Assembly (NCBI GenBank): GCA_964619055.1
Contig: CAZUDB010000008.1
Span: forward strand, 17,320 to 81,319
Direction of reading: 5' to 3'
Length of the DNA: 64,000 nt
Origin: CAYVUM01 sp964619055
Lineage (GTDB): Bacteria > Pseudomonadota > Alphaproteobacteria > Rhodospirillales > Defluviicoccaceae
Below are positions 18,179-27,513 of this stretch, piece after piece; the first letter of the stretch is position 1; each line of letters opens with the position of its first letter. A program made the translations under genes and the position numbers. The notes below the pieces were generated by a model. The model saw only the letters and a list, made by a program, of their open reading frames with translations. It was not told the origin of the DNA and did no database searches.

Positions 18179-18748
18179 TCATTCCACCCGGCGGCCTGCC
18201 GTTTGCTGCTCTTGGAAGTACAGTGCCAGCACGGATCGAAGATCCTCGGCGATACGAGCAAGGAGTCTTCGACGCGTGTCGTTGCGGGCGATCAGCGTGG
18301 AATAGTCATTTTCGATTAGATTGTAGCCGGCTACCTTGGTGATCTGGCGGTCAAAGATCAGCTCATTGGTCGCGTTATCGAAGAATTGATAGTCCGCCGT
18401 GACGGTGAGGTTGGCGCGGGAGGCCACGCCCGTGAGCCGCACCGCCAGATCGGTGACCGTCTCGTCCAATTCGACTGCCAGGCGATGGGTCGGGTTGGCC
18501 GGCCGTCCGCGCGGGTTTAGGAGATCCATCAGCTCATTGCGGAGCTCCTGGCCCTCCCGGTTTTCGATGACATCCACATGCACCGCCGCCAACTCCGGCA
18601 GTACGCCGGAGCCGTCCGGCCGATCGGCATAAATGCGCTGAAATCCGCACCCGCTGAGCAGCAGGGCTGCCACCACCATTCCGGCCATCACCACGGCCGC
18701 ACCGAAGCGCGGACGCGGCCCCGCTATCGATTGATCAGGCCACCACAT
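18179..18748 (-). CDS. lptE: LPS-assembly lipoprotein LptE
   Basis: A 189-residue outer-membrane lipoprotein that plugs LptD during LPS insertion. The signal peptide ends in the lipobox LLSGC with the lipidated Cys at 34, followed by GFQRIYADR, typical of alphaproteobacterial LptE. The mature domain shows a beta-rich pattern (LAVELDETVTDLAVRLTG, ANLTVTADYQFFDNATNEL). The start ATG lies inside the end of leuS (14-nt overlap). Gene order leuS-lptE-holA is the conserved arrangement. Confidence 0.9.
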   Translation of the reverse strand: MWWPDQSIAGPRPRFGAAVVMAGMVVAALLLSGCGFQRIYADRPDGSGVLPELAAVHVDVIENREGQELRNELMDLLNPRGRPANPTHRLAVELDETVTDLAVRLTGVASRANLTVTADYQFFDNATNELIFDRQITKVAGYNLIENDYSTLIARNDTRRRLLARIAEDLRSVLALYFQEQQTAGRRVE

Positions 18749-21326
18749 TCACGATCCGGTTCGGCACGACGACGACGCGGCGTGGCGACTTGCCGTTCAG
18801 GGCCTTGGAGACAAAAGGCAGCGCCAGAGCTGCCGTTTTCACCTCGTCCTCCGGGGCGTCCTTGCCGACGGCAATGGTCCCGCGCAGCTTGCCGTTAAAC
18901 TGAACACCAAGGGTGACGACCGCCTCGACGATCAGGGCCGGGTCGGCGACCGGCCACGGTGCTTCGGCGAGCAGCGTTTCATGGCCCAACGATGCCCACA
19001 GTTCTTCGGCCAGATGCGGCATCATCGGTCCGATTAACACCGCGAGCCCCTCGTACGCCCGGCGCCGGACCCATGCCGTGGCATCGTCATCACTGGTCAG
19101 TTCGCCAAGGGCGTTGGTGAGTTCGCGGACCCGGGCGACGGCCCGGTTAAAACCGAATTTCTCAAAGTCGTCGGTGATGCGATCGATGGTGCGGTGAAGA
19201 TCTCTGTAGGTCTGAGCGGCGGCCGTCTCTCCCAGCGGATCGAACTCTGCCGGCATGGCGGAATCTTTGTCTGCGATACGGCCGCCGTCGCCGGCACCGA
19301 TCAACCGCCACAGCCGGCCGACGAACCGCCAGGCGCCGTCGACGCCCGAATCCGTCCACTCCAGGTCCCGCTCCGGCGGTGAATCGGAGAGCATGAACAG
19401 CCGGGCGGTGTCGGCGCCATAGGTGTCGATGATCGTCTCGGGGTCGACCACGTTACGCTTGGCCTTGCTCATCTTTTCGGACCGACCCACAGTTACCGGT
19501 GTCCCGTCCTTAACTTGTTTGGCGGAGCCGTCCGCAGCCTTGATCACCTCCATCGGGAACAGCCAATTGCCGGTGCTGTCCTTGTAGGTCTCGTGGCAGA
19601 CCATGCCTTGGGTGAACAGGCTATCGAAAGGTTCGTCAAGGTCCAGATAACTGCATGCCGCCATGGCTCGGGTGAAAAACCGGGAGTACAGCAGGTGCAA
19701 AATCGCGTGCTCAATGCCGCCGATGTACTGGTCCACGGGCAGCCAGTAGTCCACCGCCGCCCGGTCCACGGGAACATCGGCGCTTGGCGAGCAAAACCGC
19801 GCGAAGTACCAGGAGGAGTCGACGAACGTGTCCATGGTGTCCGTCTCGCGCGTGGCGGCCGTCCCGCATAACGGGCACGGGACGTTCTTCCAGCTCGGGT
19901 GGTGGTCCAGCGGGTTGCCCGGCTTGTCGAAGCTCACATCATGGGGCAGGCGCACGGGCAAGTCCTGAGCCGGGACAGGGACGGGCCCACACACGGGGCA
20001 ATGGATGACGGGGATCGGGCAGCCCCAATAGCGCTGGCGGGAAATACCCCAGTCGCGAAGGCGAAAGCTCACGGTTCCCTCGCCGGCACCGATAGCCGCC
20101 AACCGGCGGGCCATTTCGGCCTTGGCGTCCGGCACCGTCATGCCGTCCAGGAAGGCCGATTGCCGAAGCCGGCCGTCGCCGGTGTACGCCTCGCCGCTGG
20201 TGCCCAAGGCCAGGCCGAACTGCATGGGGTCCTGGTCCTCCGGAAACACCACGGGGAAGACCGAAAGGCCATACTTGCGGGCGAAGTCCAGGTCGCGCTG
20301 ATCGTGGGCCGGGCAGCCGAAGATCGCGCCGGTGCCGTACTCCATCAGCACGAAATTGGCGACGAAGACGGGCAGCTCCCAGCTCTCGTCGAACGGATGG
20401 AGCACGGCCAGGCCGGTGTTGTAGCCGAGCTTTTCGGCTGCTTCGATGGCCGCTTCACTGGTGCCGAGGCGGTTGCACTCAGCAATGAAATCAGCCAGGG
20501 CCGGATCGTTTGCCGCCAACTCCGCTGCCAACGGGTGGTTGGCCGATATCGCCAGGAACGAGGCGCCGAACAACGTATCCGGCCGGGTCGTGAACACCTC
20601 GAGGCGATCGTCGCGGTCCTTTAGCGCGAAGCGAACTCGCGCGCCCTCGGACCGGCCGATCCAGTTTTGCTGCATCAGCCGGACCCGCTCGGGCCAGCGC
20701 TCCAGTTCGCCAAGGGCAGCGAGCAAATCGTCCGCGTACGCCGTGATGCGAAAAAACCATTGGCTCAGCGTGCGCCGCTCGATCAGCGCGCCCGAACGCC
20801 AGCCGCGGCCGTCGATCACCTGTTCGTTGGCCAGGACCGTATGGTCCACGGGGTCCCAGTTGACCATGGCCTCGCGGCGATAGACTAGGCCCGCCGCCAA
20901 CATGTCCAAGAACAACCGCTGTTGCTGCTCGTAGTAGGTTTCGTCGCAGGTGGCCAACTCGCGCGACCAGTCGATCGACAGGCCCATGGATTTGAGCTGC
21001 CGCCGCATGGTGTCGATGTTGCCGTAAGTCCATTCGCGCGGGTTAATGCCGCGCTCCATGGCAGCGTTTTCCGCCGGTAGGCCGAAGGCGTCCCAGCCCA
21101 AGGGATGCAGCACGGCATAGCCGCGAGCCCGCCGAAACCCGGCCACCACAACGCCCATCGTGTAGTTGCGGACGTGGCCCATGTGGATGCGCCCCGAGGG
21201 ATAGGGAAACATTTCCAGGACGTAGTACTTGGGGCGCTTGGGATCGATGTCGGCACGAAAACATCCGCGCTCCTCCCAGACCCGCTGCCATTTCTCCTCG
21301 GAGGCTTTGAAGTTGTATCGAGACAT
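18735..21326 (-). CDS. leuS: Leucyl-tRNA synthetase
   Basis: An 863-residue class I synthetase that charges tRNA-Leu. The HIGH-equivalent is HMGH (48-51, in YPSGRIHMGHVRN). The editing domain (about 220-410) has TTRPDTLFGASF. The zinc-like insert has CPVCGP and CPLCG. The KMSKS loop reads KMSKA (618-622), with the last Ser replaced by Ala. The anticodon-binding domain and C-terminal domain are complete (ending GVQFNGKLRGTI and RIVNVVA). It lies 159 bp downstream of the DUF3576 gene and is translationally coupled to lptE. Confidence 0.97.
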   Translation of the reverse strand: MSRYNFKASEEKWQRVWEERGCFRADIDPKRPKYYVLEMFPYPSGRIHMGHVRNYTMGVVVAGFRRARGYAVLHPLGWDAFGLPAENAAMERGINPREWTYGNIDTMRRQLKSMGLSIDWSRELATCDETYYEQQQRLFLDMLAAGLVYRREAMVNWDPVDHTVLANEQVIDGRGWRSGALIERRTLSQWFFRITAYADDLLAALGELERWPERVRLMQQNWIGRSEGARVRFALKDRDDRLEVFTTRPDTLFGASFLAISANHPLAAELAANDPALADFIAECNRLGTSEAAIEAAEKLGYNTGLAVLHPFDESWELPVFVANFVLMEYGTGAIFGCPAHDQRDLDFARKYGLSVFPVVFPEDQDPMQFGLALGTSGEAYTGDGRLRQSAFLDGMTVPDAKAEMARRLAAIGAGEGTVSFRLRDWGISRQRYWGCPIPVIHCPVCGPVPVPAQDLPVRLPHDVSFDKPGNPLDHHPSWKNVPCPLCGTAATRETDTMDTFVDSSWYFARFCSPSADVPVDRAAVDYWLPVDQYIGGIEHAILHLLYSRFFTRAMAACSYLDLDEPFDSLFTQGMVCHETYKDSTGNWLFPMEVIKAADGSAKQVKDGTPVTVGRSEKMSKAKRNVVDPETIIDTYGADTARLFMLSDSPPERDLEWTDSGVDGAWRFVGRLWRLIGAGDGGRIADKDSAMPAEFDPLGETAAAQTYRDLHRTIDRITDDFEKFGFNRAVARVRELTNALGELTSDDDATAWVRRRAYEGLAVLIGPMMPHLAEELWASLGHETLLAEAPWPVADPALIVEAVVTLGVQFNGKLRGTIAVGKDAPEDEVKTAALALPFVSKALNGKSPRRVVVVPNRIVNVVA

Positions 21327-21485
21327 GGTTGATGCCTGGGGTCCTAACGGTCGCCCCTGGTGTTGCGGCGGGGTCGAGCGGCTAACGGTTAACCGGGAAT
21401 AGGGTCGAGCCCGCCGTTGCGGCGAGCGCGTTTACGGCCAACGGCAGAGTTCTGCCAAGCGGTTTGCGTCTCTCCGCCGTCGAGC

Positions 21486-22043
21486 CTACTCCTTCAACAG
21501 CTCGAAGCGAAGCTGGCGGGCTTTGGTCAGGATCGCATCTTCGATCCGCGGGCCGGTGTCGTTGGGCAGCGGCGAATCCCGCCACGAGCCTGCACCGTTG
21601 TCAACCTGCCGGAACACCGCGACGCGAACGCCGTCGGCGCGCAGCGTTCGGCCCAAAATGTAAACGTTCATCTTGAAGCGCTCGTCTGGCGCTTCAGGCG
21701 GACTGTACCAGTCCGTGATGATTACACCGCCGAACGGGTCCGCCGAGTTGACGGGCATGAACGACACCGTATCCAGAGAGGCGCGCCATAGGAATCCGTT
21801 AACGCCGATGCCGCCGCCACCGCCGGGCACGGCCTCCGACGGCTTGTCCTCACCGCCGAAGGAGATACCGCCCTCGCCGAAGATGCTGTCGCGTTTTTCG
21901 TAACCGGTCGTTTCGCCGGGCCGACGGCTGTGTGGATATTCGGCTTCCGTCTTCAGACCGGAGCACGCACTCACCGCCATGGCCATTAATGCCAGGGCAG
22001 CCGTCGACTGGCAGAGCACACGTCGTGACATCGGCAAGCTCAT
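21486..22043 (-). CDS. DUF3576 domain lipoprotein
   Basis: A 185-residue probable lipoprotein: signal peptide with lipobox AVSAC (Cys27), then a disordered Gly-rich linker, then the DUF3576 core (GVNGFLWRASLDTVSFMPVNSADPFGGVIITDWY, with MNVYILGRTLRADGVRVAVFRQ). The family is restricted largely to alphaproteobacteria and regularly sits upstream of leuS-lptE, so a role in outer-membrane biogenesis is a reasonable inference. It is the first gene of the leuS unit. The gene on the other side is divergent. Confidence 0.88.
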   Translation of the reverse strand: MSLPMSRRVLCQSTAALALMAMAVSACSGLKTEAEYPHSRRPGETTGYEKRDSIFGEGGISFGGEDKPSEAVPGGGGGIGVNGFLWRASLDTVSFMPVNSADPFGGVIITDWYSPPEAPDERFKMNVYILGRTLRADGVRVAVFRQVDNGAGSWRDSPLPNDTGPRIEDAILTKARQLRFELLKE

Positions 22044-22212
22044 AGCTGGATGACTCCTGACTAATTGATATCCTCACCAACAGTGGGTGTGTCAACGATC
22101 TGCTGATGGGACAACGTCGTCATATCCGACAGTGTTGCGCGATTCGGCCATGGACATGACACCACCACGCACAGTTCTTGCGCATCAGGCCAAAGCAAGA
22201 GACATCTTGACC

Positions 22213-23907
22213 ATGTCACGATCGCGCCAACCCGGTCCCCGTCGCCCCAAGTCCAGCCGGCCGCTGCTACGACCCACCGCCGGTCAAGGTGGCCGATCCG
22301 GACTGGCCGCTTTGCAGGAGGGCGTTAACCTGCATCGGTCCGGCCGGTTGGACGCTGCCCGAAGCACTTACGAAAGCGTGCTGCGCCACGAGCCGAACCA
22401 GCCCGACGCGCTTCACCTGCTCGGCATTATACACCATCAGCAGGGTGGCCACGAAAAGGCCGCGGACCTGATCCGCCGTGCCATGTCGGCGGACCGCGCC
22501 AATGCGGCCTACGCCAACTCACTCGGTTCCGTCCTGCTCGCCCTTGGCCGCACGGATCAGGCCCGCGCAGCGTTCCGGCAAGCACTCGACCGCCAGCCGG
22601 GATATGCGGAGGCGTACACCAATCTCGGCAACGTGGACATGCGCGAGGACCGCGTCGACGCAGCCATTGCCGCCTACCGCAGAGCCCTGCAGCACCGACC
22701 CGACTATCCCGAGGCCCACAACAACCTCGGCGCCGCGCTGGCGCGAGCCGGGGACAGTGCCACCGCCGAAGCCAGCTATCGCGCCGCCCTGGCGTTACGG
22801 CCGGGCTATGCATCGGCATGGGCCAATCTGGGCCAGTGCCTAACGGATCAAGGCCGATTCGAGGAGGCATTGGACAGCCTGGATCGTGCCGTTGCTCTGC
22901 AAATCGATCATCCGGACGCTCACGCCAACCGGGGCATTTGCCTTCTGACCCTCGGCCGCTTTCGTGAAGGTTGGCGGGAGTACGAGTGGCGCTGGCGAAC
23001 GGCGAGCTTTTCAAGCCCCCGCCGGGATCTCGGCAAGCCGGCCTGGGACGGCAGTGATCTGGCCGGACGAACCCTGTTTTTGCAGGCCGAGCAGGGCATC
23101 GGCTCCGCCATCCAATTCGCGCGCTATGCCCCGCTTGCGGCCGCCACCGGCGGCCAGGTGATCCTGGAATGCCGCGATCCCTTGAAACGGCTGTTCGAAA
23201 CCTTGAAACAGCCGTCAACGGTCCGCGACCAGGCGGCCGTGACGATTGTGACCCGCGAGGACCCATCGCTTCCGCCGATCGATGTCCAGGCGACGCTGAT
23301 GAGCCTGCCGGGCCTGATGGGCACGGATGCAGGTACGATCCCGGCGGACGTGCCCTACCTCGTCGCCGATGGTGCTGAGATGGCCGAATGGCAACACCGC
23401 CTGCATAAGGTGATCGGCACCGATCTGGCACGGCGGCGTCGCGTGGGGATCGTTTGGTCCGGCAACCCGGAACATGCCAACGACCGCAACCGTTCCATGC
23501 CGGCGTCGGCCCTCGCCCCTCTCGCGGCCAACCCGGCCGTGCATCTCTACAGTCTGCAGGTGGGACCGCGCGCCGGCGATGTCCGGGATCTGCCGGCGGA
23601 TGCGGTAACGGACCTGTCGGCGGACTTAGGCGATTTCGCCGCGACGGCGGCGGTGATCATGGCCCTCGATCTGGTGATCTCCGTCGACACCGCCGTGGCG
23701 CATTTGGCTGGTGCGTTGGCCCGTCCGGTCTGGCTGCTGGTTCCGGCCGTGCCCGAATGGCGCTGGCAGCGCGACCGTGAGGACAGCCCCTGGTATCCGA
23801 CCATGCGGCTGTTCAGGCAGCGCACCTTGGGCGACTGGCCCGAGTTGATCTCCCGCGTTGCTGCGGCGTTGGAGCGCCTGCCTGCGGCGGACGGAGGGGT
23901 GCCATGA
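22213..23907 (+). CDS. TPR protein with glycosyltransferase-9-like C-terminal domain
   Basis: A protein of about 564 residues. The first 290 residues hold about seven tetratricopeptide repeats (for example HLLGIIHHQQGGHEKAADLI, AYANSLGSVLLALGRTDQA, EAYTNLGNVDMREDRVDAA). The C-terminal part fits the ADP-heptose/GT9-like domain found fused to TPRs in many alphaproteobacteria: WDGSDLAGRTLFLQAEQGIGSAIQFARY, RRVGIVWSGNPEHANDRNRS, and MALDLVISVDTAVAHLAGALARPVWLLVP. It probably acts in surface polysaccharide or protein glycosylation in the cytosol. The start is uncertain: ATG at 22213 or 22150. It is coupled by an ATGA overlap to the next gene. Confidence 0.8.
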   Translation: MSRSRQPGPRRPKSSRPLLRPTAGQGGRSGLAALQEGVNLHRSGRLDAARSTYESVLRHEPNQPDALHLLGIIHHQQGGHEKAADLIRRAMSADRANAAYANSLGSVLLALGRTDQARAAFRQALDRQPGYAEAYTNLGNVDMREDRVDAAIAAYRRALQHRPDYPEAHNNLGAALARAGDSATAEASYRAALALRPGYASAWANLGQCLTDQGRFEEALDSLDRAVALQIDHPDAHANRGICLLTLGRFREGWREYEWRWRTASFSSPRRDLGKPAWDGSDLAGRTLFLQAEQGIGSAIQFARYAPLAAATGGQVILECRDPLKRLFETLKQPSTVRDQAAVTIVTREDPSLPPIDVQATLMSLPGLMGTDAGTIPADVPYLVADGAEMAEWQHRLHKVIGTDLARRRRVGIVWSGNPEHANDRNRSMPASALAPLAANPAVHLYSLQVGPRAGDVRDLPADAVTDLSADLGDFAATAAVIMALDLVISVDTAVAHLAGALARPVWLLVPAVPEWRWQRDREDSPWYPTMRLFRQRTLGDWPELISRVAAALERLPAADGGVP

Positions 23908-25805
23908 GTGGGCGGGTGCCGCGCCGGGCAAAGGGCCGAACGGCGCGTGTTGCCGGTTCGGGGCCGGACCCCGCCACGTTAAGCCGGCTTAATGACGCCG
24001 TCCGTGCCCATCAGGCCGGCGACCTCATGGGTGCCAAGGAGCGCTACGAAGCCATCCTCGCCGACCAGCCCCGCCAACCCGATGCGCTCCACCTACGGGG
24101 TGTCATTGCCCATCAGCAAGGCGATCAAGCGCTGGCCGAACAGTTGATTGGCCGCGCCATCACCGTTCAGGGCCGCGATCCGGCCTATCACAACAGTCTC
24201 GGCACCGTACTTCTGGCGCGCGGGCGCCCGGATCGGGCGAGCCGGAGCTTCCAGCGGGCAACGGCGCTCGCCCCGGGTTACGCCGAGGCTCACAACAATC
24301 TGGGCAACGCCAATCAGATGATAGGGAACCTGGATGCGGCGAGGGCGGCCTACGGCCGGGCTCTGGAGGTTCGCCCCGGCTATCCGGAGGCTCTGTGCAA
24401 TTTGGGTAAGGCCCACCACAGTGCCGGCGATCTTAAGTCGGCCGAAGAGGCCTGCCGCCAGGCATTGGCGCGTCGGCCCACCTATGTGCGTGCGCTCAAG
24501 CATCTGGCCGATGTGCTCGCCGAACAAGGGCGAAGCCAGGAGGCGGAAGCGTTATTCCTCGAGGCCCTCGATCTCGCGCCGAGCGATGCCGAGTGCCAGG
24601 CCGGCCTTGCGGCCCTGCTCGAACGTCGTGGCGATTTGGAACCGGCTCTAACCCACGCCGAGGCCGCGTTAAGCGAACACGCGGACGATGCGCGCGCGAG
24701 CTTGGTAGCCGCGCGGTGCGATCGTCGATTAGGGCGAGCGGACGCGGCGCTGCTTCGGCTGGAGCGGCTTCAGACGATTGTTTCTGGACCGGACCGGCCC
24801 CACGACGAGGAGGTGTTGGCCGCCGTCAGCTTCGAGATCGCCATCTCCTGTGATCGCCTCGGCCGGTATCCGGAGGCCTATGCCGCCTACAAAGCCGCCA
24901 ATGCGCACATGCTGGCGGCGCCCGCTGGTACGCGCGTGGAGCGCAAAGCCTTTCCGGCCGCCGTCGCCGCCTTGACGCAGGCTTTCACGCCGGAGTGGGT
25001 GGCGACTTGGCCGGCAGCCCAGCCCGACAAAGACGAGCGTGTGGCCCCGATTTTCCTGGTGGGGTTTCCGCGTTCCGGCACAACGCTGTTGGACCAGATT
25101 CTGGATTCCCATCCCGGATTGGCCACAATCGAGGAAAAACCGCTCATCGACATAGTCAAGGCCGCCCTCGAAAGCCGCTTCGGTCCCTATCCGGAGGCGC
25201 TGGCTCGGCTTGATGCGGCTGCCCTGGACGCGCTGCGCGCGGTCTATTGGGATGCCGCAAGCGTCTTTGTCGTGCCCACGCCCGGCGTTCGCCTGGTGGA
25301 TAAGATGCCGCTCAACCTGGTCGATGCGGGCTTGATTCACCGGTTGTTTCCGGATGCCCCCATCTTGCTGGCGCTCCGCCACCCGTGCGACGTGGTATTG
25401 AGTGCGTTCTTTCAGCCTTTCCGGCTCAATCCCGCTATGGCGCAGTTCACAACGCTGCCGGACACGGCCGCTTGCTATGCCGCGTGTATGGGGCTTTGGC
25501 TCCAGTATCGGCGGGTGTTGGCGGCGATGCCGGTGGTGGCAACCCGCTACGAGGACATGGTGGCCGACATGGGCGGGGAGACGGCCCGCATCCTCGATGC
25601 CTTGGGCCTGCCTTGGGACGATGCCGTGCTCGGCTATCGCGATCACGCGCGCGGGCGCGCCATCTCCACCCCCAGCTACCACCAAGTGGTCCAGCCAATC
25701 TACGCCCGCTCCGTGGCACGCTGGCGTCACTATGCGGATCAGTTCGAGCCCGTGCTGCCCATACTGGCGCCGTTTGTGGGCACCTTTGGCTACACCGTCG
25801 ACTGA
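23904..25805 (+). CDS. TPR-sulfotransferase fusion protein
   Basis: A 633-residue protein. The N-terminal 300 residues are TPR repeats (HLRGVIAHQQGDQALAEQLI, AYHNSLGTVLLARGRPDRA, EALCNLGKAHHSAGDLKSA). The C-terminal domain is a PAPS-dependent sulfotransferase: the 5'-phosphosulfate loop FPRSGTT (388-394, in VGFPRSGTTLLDQILDSHP), EEKPLIDIVK, and the 3'-phosphate motif region ALRHPCDVVLSAFFQ. It would transfer sulfate to a carbohydrate or protein; the TPRs may present the acceptor. It overlaps the upstream TPR-glycosyltransferase gene by 4 nt, so sugar transfer and sulfation are probably coupled steps. The 3' end overlaps the convergent ThiE-like gene by 16 nt. Confidence 0.88.
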   Translation: MSGRVPRRAKGRTARVAGSGPDPATLSRLNDAVRAHQAGDLMGAKERYEAILADQPRQPDALHLRGVIAHQQGDQALAEQLIGRAITVQGRDPAYHNSLGTVLLARGRPDRASRSFQRATALAPGYAEAHNNLGNANQMIGNLDAARAAYGRALEVRPGYPEALCNLGKAHHSAGDLKSAEEACRQALARRPTYVRALKHLADVLAEQGRSQEAEALFLEALDLAPSDAECQAGLAALLERRGDLEPALTHAEAALSEHADDARASLVAARCDRRLGRADAALLRLERLQTIVSGPDRPHDEEVLAAVSFEIAISCDRLGRYPEAYAAYKAANAHMLAAPAGTRVERKAFPAAVAALTQAFTPEWVATWPAAQPDKDERVAPIFLVGFPRSGTTLLDQILDSHPGLATIEEKPLIDIVKAALESRFGPYPEALARLDAAALDALRAVYWDAASVFVVPTPGVRLVDKMPLNLVDAGLIHRLFPDAPILLALRHPCDVVLSAFFQPFRLNPAMAQFTTLPDTAACYAACMGLWLQYRRVLAAMPVVATRYEDMVADMGGETARILDALGLPWDDAVLGYRDHARGRAISTPSYHQVVQPIYARSVARWRHYADQFEPVLPILAPFVGTFGYTVD

Positions 25806-26428
25806 GGATCGGCCCGCTCGGTAAAAGCACCGATGCCGGCGATGCCGATGGCGCCGGAGTTGATCAGTCTCGGTGCTGTTGCCGCTGAAATGCCGCCTAA
25901 GGCGTAAACCGGGAGTGGGCTCGCCTGAACCATGGCGGCAAAGCGCAGCACGCCCAGCGGTGCGGCGGCCGGATGGCTTACTGTCGCGAACACGGGAGCA
26001 AGCAGGACCGCATCCACACCCGAGGCCGCAGCCCGGGCAATGGCGGCCGGGGAGTGGGCAGCCGCCGTCACGATCCAATCCGAACGCCGGCGGGCTCCGT
26101 TCCAATGGGTTCGTGTTGGTAACATGCCCTCCGGCACATGCAGTCCTGCTGCGCCGACGGCAAGCGCCAGATGCTGGTCACCGGCGAGAAGCAATGGAAT
26201 CCGGCGCTGCCGGCACTCAGCGGCGAGGCGCTGCGCCAGCGGGGCGCGATCTGGGTGGTCATAATGGCGCAGGATGATGCCCGCGCCAGGCGGTAGGGTC
26301 CGCGCCGCCGCGATTGGATCGGGCACGCGCACGGCATCGGTCATCAGCAGCAGAGGCGGGAGGCGGGTGAACGCCTGGCTCCCCCTTTGAACCCTCATCC
26401 GGCGCGCGAGATCGACTAGCGTTGGCAT
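25790..26428 (-). CDS. ThiE/TenI-family protein (thiamine phosphate synthase-like)
   Basis: A 212-residue TIM-barrel protein of the thiamine-phosphate synthase/TenI family. Seen: PPLLLMTDAVRVPDP, GIILRHYDHPDRAPLAQRLAAE, GLHVPEGML (in place of the usual GLHLpe), and late VYALGGISAATAPRLINSGAIGIAGIGAF, which is the phosphate-binding end. The usual HxGQ-D catalytic stretch is altered to LHVPEGML-PTRTHW, so it may be a TenI-like or diverged member rather than the main ThiE. The ATG at 26428 is only 26 bp from the divergent YggS start. No other thiamine genes are nearby. Confidence 0.75.
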   Translation of the reverse strand: MPTLVDLARRMRVQRGSQAFTRLPPLLLMTDAVRVPDPIAAARTLPPGAGIILRHYDHPDRAPLAQRLAAECRQRRIPLLLAGDQHLALAVGAAGLHVPEGMLPTRTHWNGARRRSDWIVTAAAHSPAAIARAAASGVDAVLLAPVFATVSHPAAAPLGVLRFAAMVQASPLPVYALGGISAATAPRLINSGAIGIAGIGAFTERADPQSTV

Positions 26429-26454
26429 GGGACCAAACTTACTTTTGGACCACA

Positions 26455-27159
26455 ATGCCCTTGTCCATCGGGAAGCCAGCCGTGTCTGACATTGCCGCCA
26501 ATCTGGCCCAAGTTCGCGCCGACATGGCCGCCGCCGCGACCGCCGTTGAGCGGGACACGAGCGCGGTAACGCTGGTCGCGGTGAGCAAAACCCACGGCGC
26601 TGATCGGATCACGGCCGCTATCACCGCCGGACAGCGGGTGTTCGGCGAAAACCGGGTCCAGGAAGCCGAGGACAAATGGCCGGCGATCAAGCAGGCCCAC
26701 GGCGACGTTCGCCTGCACCTGCTCGGCCCGCTCCAGCGCAACAAAGTCCGCAAGGCCGTTCGCTTGTTTGACGTGATCGAGAGCGTCGATCGCCCGAAGC
26801 TGGCCCGTGCGCTTGCGGACGTCATGGCCGAAGAGGGGGTCCGGCCGGATGTGCTGATCCAGGTCAACACCGGCGAGGAGGCGCAAAAGGCGGGTGTGAT
26901 GCCCGATGAGGTTGAGGCCTTCGTCGCTCAGTGCAGGGATGATCTCGCCTTGCCGGTCAAGGGCCTGATGTGCGTTCCGCCCGTGGACGAGGAGCCGTCG
27001 TTGCATTTCTCGCTGTTGCGGGAGATGGCGCGGCGAACCGATCTGGCCGAACTGAGCATGGGCATGAGTGCCGATTACGTCATTGCGATCCGCTGCGGTG
27101 CCACGCTGGTGCGGGTCGGAACGGCCATTTTTGGCGAGCGCCCCGCCCCCACGTTGTAA
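26455..27159 (+). CDS. yggS: YggS/PROSC family pyridoxal phosphate homeostasis protein
   Basis: A 234-residue PLP-binding single-domain barrel protein, known in the family to buffer free PLP and affect amino-acid balance. The PLP lysine is in LVAVSKTHGADRI. Further hallmarks are FGENRVQEAEDKW, LHLLGPLQRNKVRKAV, GLMCVPP, and the end SMGMSADYVIAIRCGATLVRVGTAIFG. The start may be the ATG at 26455 or the GTG at 26482 (SDIAANLAQVR); the second leaves more room for the promoter shared with the divergent ThiE-like gene. Confidence 0.92.
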   Translation: MPLSIGKPAVSDIAANLAQVRADMAAAATAVERDTSAVTLVAVSKTHGADRITAAITAGQRVFGENRVQEAEDKWPAIKQAHGDVRLHLLGPLQRNKVRKAVRLFDVIESVDRPKLARALADVMAEEGVRPDVLIQVNTGEEAQKAGVMPDEVEAFVAQCRDDLALPVKGLMCVPPVDEEPSLHFSLLREMARRTDLAELSMGMSADYVIAIRCGATLVRVGTAIFGERPAPTL

Positions 27160-27191
27160 TCGGCCCCCCGATTGAACGGCAGCCACCGGCG

Positions 27192-27395
27192 CTAAAAGTC
27201 GATGCACCGACCCTTGCGCTCCCAGTCGCCGAAACGGGTCGGCTCCGGGCCACTCGGCCCTCCCTCCTCCGCAACCTCGCCCTCGGCCGGCACGGGGTCC
27301 ACGGTGGGGTGCTCGGACGCTGGCTCTGATGGCGTGGCCGCCGGCGACGGTGGTTGCAACGGGCTCGGCGACGGTGGCGTTTTGGCATCGGTCAT
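27192..27395 (-). CDS. DUF1674 protein, succinate dehydrogenase assembly factor 4 homologue
   Basis: A 67-residue protein with a Pro/Ser-rich disordered N-terminus and the diagnostic C-terminal block GPEPTRFGDWERKGRCIDF of DUF1674. The mitochondrial member, Sdh8/SDHAF4, binds flavinated SdhA and promotes succinate dehydrogenase assembly, so the same role is inferred. The ATG at 27395 is divergent from htpX, 118 bp away. It is complete despite its small size. Confidence 0.9.
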   Translation of the reverse strand: MTDAKTPPSPSPLQPPSPAATPSEPASEHPTVDPVPAEGEVAEEGGPSGPEPTRFGDWERKGRCIDF

Positions 27396-27513
27396 TCTGG
27401 ATTTTTAACCTTTCCTGTCCTGCGATCATGCTGGCGGGCCGCGAGACGCCCCACTAAACTCTACTTCCGGCACGGGCTGACGGTACCGGCCGCTCTCGCC
27501 AGAACTGCAGAGG

